A DNA stretch of 64,000 bases from Lepidodermella squamata (lineage: Eukaryota; Gastrotricha), in assembly GCA_047495785.1 (NCBI GenBank), contig JBLDXI010000001.1, forward strand, positions 1,550,001 through 1,614,000. Reading direction: 5' to 3'. The notes below the pieces were generated by a model. It ran no database searches and was not told where the DNA came from. It saw only the letters and a list, made by a program, of their open reading frames with translations. Both the position numbers and the translations under genes were made by a program. This document shows, piece after piece, positions 59,430 to 64,000 of the stretch (the first letter of the stretch is position 1; each line of letters opens with the position of its first letter).

Positions 59430-59658
59430 TTCACCTGACAATGGGATTAACGAATTCCGGATAAATTTGGCGAACTGGGTAAAATACCGAACAATTACCG
59501 AACAATTTACCATCTGGATTTTCCTGGTTTTCTCCGGTAATGTTTTATATTTTTTTGTTAAATCGGGGATAAATGATCAAAGATTCTTCTATTAGTTTCA
59601 ATTAAAAAATATTAATTTCCTAAAAAGGTTGCGAAATGTATGGGACACGCGCTGCTGT
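59430..59658. mobile_element. Second, truncated copy of the mariner-type MITE
   Basis: Shares with 38490-38750 the phrases GGGTAAAATACCGA, ATTACCGAAC, TACCATC and a right end near GGGACACGC...GCTGTA. The left terminus is missing or unrecognisable. It lies just after Ly6-E. Confidence 0.65.
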
Positions 59659-59889
59659 ATTGCCTTAAAGATTGCCGCCAAGTCATTATAACGCGAAGAT
59701 TCCAGGTGCGCGCAAGCTGTTGGGGACATTCATTATTGGGCAATATCGTCAGTGTGAGGCGCTAAAGTAGTCTACATGGCTACTAGCTGGCGACATGGAA
59801 AATTCCCAGACTATGAATTGGAAGGTCCCAACATCGATCTTCCCCCTTTCCACAGTTCGCACTGCGCTTCGTTTTACTCAATCCTTAAA

Positions 59890-60201
59890 ATGCTTCGGCT
59901 GATTGCAGCTATAACGTTATTCTTGTCTCTCAAGTGCAGTAACCATGTTTTGGCTCTGACATGCCGCGATTGCTACCAGCAAACGGACGATGAAACGGGA
60001 TATCTCTGCAAATTTCATGAAACCATCGAAATGAATTGCTTTAGTTCGGAAAATCAATGCACGGTAGTTTGCTACCATTTTACAGTGTGTCCGTCAAATA
60101 ATATGAGGCTATTTATAGTCCAAAAGCAACAGCAAGCGTGGCGCGTGCCAGATCTGGCGTCTCATTTTTTTCATGAGATGCAAAAAATAATACATCAATA
60201 A
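59890..60201 (+). pseudogene. Truncated Ly6-like gene F
   Basis: Encodes a signal peptide (LRLIAAITLFLSLKCSNHVLA) and the family's N-half (TCRDC...LC...NC...NQC) up to the fifth cysteine, where a GTAGTT donor sits as in its paralogs. No middle exon and no CC-x4-CN exon could be found downstream. The frame runs on for some 45 unrelated residues to a stop. It is probably a partial duplicate of the D/E type. Confidence 0.6.
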
Positions 60202-60370
60202 AATCTAAAGCTTTATTTACTACTGCTAGTTAAAATTTGTATGCATCGGCTAGTGTTGATGGTTAAACTTTCTTCGTCTTAATTCTTTCAGGTGATAGAG
60301 AAGGTGATGTTCTGACCATCATGAATGCTCATATTTTCCTCTTAACGAGCCGCGCCTTTAAAAAATTATC

Positions 60371-60748
60371 TTAACTATCAGGTTCATCTCCGTCATCATC
60401 ATCTTCTCCCTCAGCCGTTTCAGTTTTTTGTTTTGCAAGGCCCATTTTGAATTCGGCCATGGCCAGTTTTACAAACCGCTTTTTTGGAATCGGGTTTCCC
60501 CTTTTTCGCGTACATCGACTTGCCCATCGACTTGGGTCTTCAACAGCCGCGTGACAGTTTCTAAATTTTGTTTCGTAATCTTGCATGTCTAATTTAATAA
60601 CTGCCGTTGAAGCATAAAATGCAACAAATGCAACAAATGCAGTGAAAGCAACTAAAGCAGTTTCCATTACGACCTGGTAATCTGTTTGAAATAAGTTCCG
60701 CGTTTTGAAATGAAGGGGTAATGTCGCTTTCGCCAATTTGTGTAGCAT
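60371..60748 (-). CDS. Hypothetical 125-aa protein
   Basis: Minus-strand frame with one hydrophobic stretch (TALVAFTAFVAFVAFYAS) and an acidic C-terminal tail (EGEDDDDGDEPDS). The low-complexity AFVAF repeats and lack of any homologous pattern make it doubtful. It could be a small membrane protein or a chance frame. Confidence 0.25.
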   Translation of the reverse strand: MLHKLAKATLPLHFKTRNLFQTDYQVVMETALVAFTAFVAFVAFYASTAVIKLDMQDYETKFRNCHAAVEDPSRWASRCTRKRGNPIPKKRFVKLAMAEFKMGLAKQKTETAEGEDDDDGDEPDS

Positions 60749-61728
60749 CCGGGGCGCTATCGGCTAACCGTTATATACGTGAATTTCACATACCCGCAAG
60801 AATACGTCCAATGGCTAGTACAAACAGTTTTAACTGAATTGGATCAGAAAATTTGCTATTAAATCGCAGTTAAATGGTTATATTTTTTCCAGATATTAGG
60901 TTGACATTGTTGCGCGTTTGATCTTATTGCATGAATATTCAGGGCAACTCGTTGTCCCCAAAACTTTAGTAATGTACAAAGCTCGCAGGTGAAAATCCCG
61001 AAGCTAACGCTTTCGTTCCGAAGAATGTTCTTTATCTTGATTAAACAATACAAATTTTGGCGGAGCAATAATTGATATTATTCCAGCAATGAACAACAAT
61101 AGCTGTACTATCCCAGGAGAATTAGGGCTTTTTTAATCGGCCAAGATCAGCCAAGATCAACAAAGACTATTATCTTTTATGATCTTGGTAAGTCTTGGAA
61201 AGATTCTTGTAGACGCTTTTTAAGCCAATCTAAGTAAATCTTGGAAGATATTAAACGAACTTGGAAGAAATACCTGAAAGCCGAGATATTTAGTTCTATA
61301 AAACAATCCGACGTTTTTCAACAATGTAGCTCACTTGAAAACGTTCTTAACGCCGCAAATTTGATTGCGTCCTGAAAACGCCCAAAAACGTTTAAGTCCT
61401 AAAAACCTGCAGCAAGTTATAATTAAATATAAATGTTTAGCATTCAATTTATTTTGAAAAATATTTATCAGTAACATTATTTTAATAATTATATATAAAT
61501 AAATAAATTGCAAGTATGAATGAATTTTTTGAAATTCGAAATTCCAACGGTCCACGTTGCGGTTTGCGGTGGCCTCCCTAATTCTCAACTCATACTCACT
61601 TCTGGTAACACGTAGCACTAGTTTTCCCGTAGCGATACATATCTCGCGTTATACATCATGTCGAAACTCGCTCTTAGAGCTCCATTAAAACCATCGTTAT
61701 CATTCATTACTTCTCAATTTTAGGTGAA
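60749..61728. other. Intergenic with imperfect repeats, upstream of transposase
   Basis: Several copies of CAAGATC/GATCTTGG and CTTGGAAGA in both orientations occur at about 61135-61280, forming an imperfect foldback. A T-rich acceptor (CTCAATTTTAG) ends 5 nt before the ATG at 61729. No gene. Confidence 0.45.
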
Positions 61729-64000
61729 ATGGTTAGAACTAATAGGCTTGGTAGCGCAGCGCAGCCGACGTCTACCTCCGCTGTCTATAACCGTAGCGGC
61801 CGTCCAGCTGCTCCTAACTCGAATACGCAGGAACATGCGGCGACCAGCGGCGATGGTGCAAACTCGTTACCTCCGACAAGTCCAGCAGACTCATCTTCAA
61901 GTAATTACCAACAAGGTTTGCTTTTCTTCTACCCACGAGCGTGTTATTATACTACGTTATGTTTAGATTCTCTCCAAGCCAGTCAAAATTCTCCTCCACT
62001 GCTAGCTCATGATTCTTTCCTTGGCCAACAAGGTCGGTGGCACTGTTTTAATTTCGCTTATTTCTCATCTGCTCGTATTATTAATAGAACCAAGCGACAT
62101 TGCATCTCTTCCAGACATTGATAACCACGGCATAATCAATGATGGTGATGGGGGTGTTGACTATGACCATGCTGAAAGGGCTCCCAGTAACTCGTTCGAT
62201 GCCGATGATCATCTCATTGACCTTGGTATTTACTTTGTAAATGTCTTGTGTTGTTTATACATCGTAACTTTAGGAAATGGATCGGCTAATTTTGCTGAAG
62301 ATCTGGACGCCATCCATTTTGACATGGTTGAGTTTTTTGCAGAGCACCTATCACTGCTGACTGGCATGTCAACGGGGTGCAGAATTTTTCAGTCTTACTG
62401 TCGAAATTTCGGCGTTGATTCTGGATTTGTGAGCGATTTGCGCAAGATTCTGCGACGTGATGGCATCATCGTACCTGACTGTGCCGAGGAAGCTCGTCGA
62501 ATCGGCCGTTTGCTAAATTCGGAAGTGTTAACTCACTGCATCGAATGCAGCTGCGCAGCTGATGGTGACATTTGTCGAAATGGCGATTGCTGCTATCGGG
62601 GCGAAGATCACGCGAACAATTCGAAGAAAATTCGGATTGTTTACTGTCACGTCTCCCATCAATTGGGCATGGTCATTCGTCGAAATCGTCATCTTTTCGA
62701 CGAAAAAGATCAATCAATCTCAATCAATCTCAACACAGATGGGGCACCTCTGGCGCGTAAGAATCGCCTGGCAGTTTGGCCTGTTCTTGCCACAATCAAT
62801 ACAATTCCTACGCCGGCCCGCTTCAAGAAGCGTAACATGCTATTGCTCGGATTTTGGTCTGCAGTGAGAAAGCCGAAGGACGAGGTTGAATGGCGATTCT
62901 ACCTGGAGCCAATCTTGAAGGCGATTCGGTCTACCTATGTTTTGCGAATCGAAGAAGAGGTCACGGTCACTGTTAGGATGAACATCAATGTTATAATTGG
63001 CGATCTTCCTGCATTGGCCGCGATTCTCAATTTCATTGCACACAACGGGCACTGGGGCTGCTTATTCTGCTATCAAAAAGGCGAGAAACTTACCGAGGCT
63101 GAGCTGAAAAAGGTACTAGTTCGCAAGTATCTTGCTGTGCCAGCCGAGCAAAGGACAGCGGAGTCGTTTGCGGAAGATCGGCGGTTACGCCGCCATGGAT
63201 GCAAAGGAGATTGCTGTTTCGACGATGATGAGGATGTTGTTCTTCCAAATCAAGTCGGCATTGATTACGTTCATCAATCTATCGAGGTTAGTTTTTTCGC
63301 CTATTTCTTTATTAATTTCTTAATAATTTTAATTCCAGGGTGTTTACAAAAATTTCATCGTCCGCTGGCTTCCTCCAAACCCTATGTTAGGACTCGAAAG
63401 CCGCACCGTACTCGAAGATTCCATTGCTAGAATGCAACTGCCCGTTTGTATGGAGTCTCTGCGTCTGCCCCTGTTGAGTCATTTCGACAGTTCGTATCGT
63501 GCGAAGCATACGAAGGTGCTAGTTCTTATCCTCGGTCCGCCCGCTTTGTACCGACTACTCTCTGACGCAGTCTACTTCCATTACATCAGCTACACTCTCG
63601 CCATTCGACTGTTGCTGAGTCCAGCACTGCCTGATACTTTCGAAGAGCGCGGCGAATACGCCGATCTTGCCTATCGCCTCTTACGACTGTACCAGAGAGA
63701 GCTAGGGAGTCTTTACGGCCGAGACAGCGAAGTCCAAAATCCTCACCTCGCCATGCACTTACCGGATCGCGCGCAGCTATTTGGTCGACTCTCGGAATTT
63801 TCCACTTTCACATTTGAAGGAATGATCGCCCATTTGAAAAAGTGCTATCATGGGACACGCTATCAAATCGAGCAAATGGCCCGCTTTGCCGGGTTGAAAA
63901 TGTTGCTTGAAGAAAAGCCTCTTCCTTCGAATTCAAAGCTGTCGACAGCTAAAATTCCTCGCGAGATCCGCAAGCTGCTCGAAAACAACCCGGGCGGCGA
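61729..64000 (+). CDS. Tnp2/CACTA-like transposase-domain protein (3' cut by window)
   Basis: Resembles the Tnp2-type transposase family (CACTA/EnSpm superfamily and its relatives in invertebrate genomes). Exons 61729-61915, 61967-62032, 62088-62225, 62274-63286, 63339-64000 (open at the right edge). A Ser/Thr/Ala-rich N-terminus (about 62 aa) leads into the conserved block: 'NLNTDGAPLARK', 'AVWPVLATINTIPTPARFKKRNMLLLGFW', then 'GDLPALAAI' and the Cys pair in 'HWGCLFCYQKGEK'. The last exon has 'FEGMIAHLKKCYHGTRY', matching the family's H-K-K-x-HGTR motif. A Cys-rich segment (CIECSCAADGDICRNGDCC) may bind zinc. All intron phases agree and there are no stops, so it is intact as far as visible. 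It may be a domesticated gene or a live element. Confidence 0.78.

Noticed and set aside
61135-61280. CAAGATC repeats as CACTA terminal repeats of the transposase
   Set aside because: They do not begin with CACTA or form a clean terminal repeat, and the other end is outside the window.

Overview
The window reads as nuclear DNA of a bilaterian invertebrate with a compact genome. Genes are intron-rich; most introns are about 48-60 bp, GT...AG with T-rich ...TTTTCAG ends, and AATAAA poly(A) signals are visible. The gene set is animal (CFAP47, ONECUT, CPSF6, WDR83, ZC3H11A, GOPC, TMEM144, a class A GPCR, Ly6-like proteins). CFAP47 implies a lineage that keeps motile cilia or flagella. A TTAGGG-like tract and many 3' splice sites just upstream of start codons (5'UTR introns or spliced-leader trans-splicing) are further hints. 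I cannot assign a phylum. I saw no rRNA, tRNA, CRISPR or bacterial-type operon. || Layout. 0.7-0.9 kb: a small inverted-repeat element with a telomere-like core. 1.5-13.3 kb: a complete 15-exon CFAP47 gene (3413 aa, all phases closing). 13.7-15.0 kb: a decayed gag/reverse-transcriptase retroelement. 15.7-21.1 kb: an ONECUT (CUT plus homeodomain) gene with a 3.5-kb intron. 24-26 kb: CPSF6 on the minus strand. 27-29.1 kb: WDR83 and ZC3H11A, 60 bp apart and possibly one polycistronic unit. 29.5-34.5 kb: two tandem GOPC paralogs, the first with a 0.5-kb foldback element in an intron. 34.9-36.8 kb: an orphan GPCR. || 37-60 kb is an accessory region built by local duplication: five Ly6-like genes sharing a 12-cysteine pattern plus one truncated copy, two TMEM144 genes interleaved with two of them, two tandem secreted sushi-plus-ankyrin genes, a small cysteine-rich secreted-peptide gene, and two tandem divergent homeobox genes. 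61.7 kb to the right edge holds an intron-containing Tnp2/CACTA-like transposase gene cut by the window end. || Functionally the housekeeping genes (3'-end processing, mRNA export, Golgi trafficking, WD-repeat scaffold, ciliary apparatus) are unrelated neighbours. The 37-60 kb block is dominated by secreted or GPI-type surface proteins, which suggests a fast-evolving recognition or epithelial-surface gene neighbourhood. The two items most likely to be undescribed are the sushi-ankyrin extracellular architecture and the 12-cysteine Ly6-like family.
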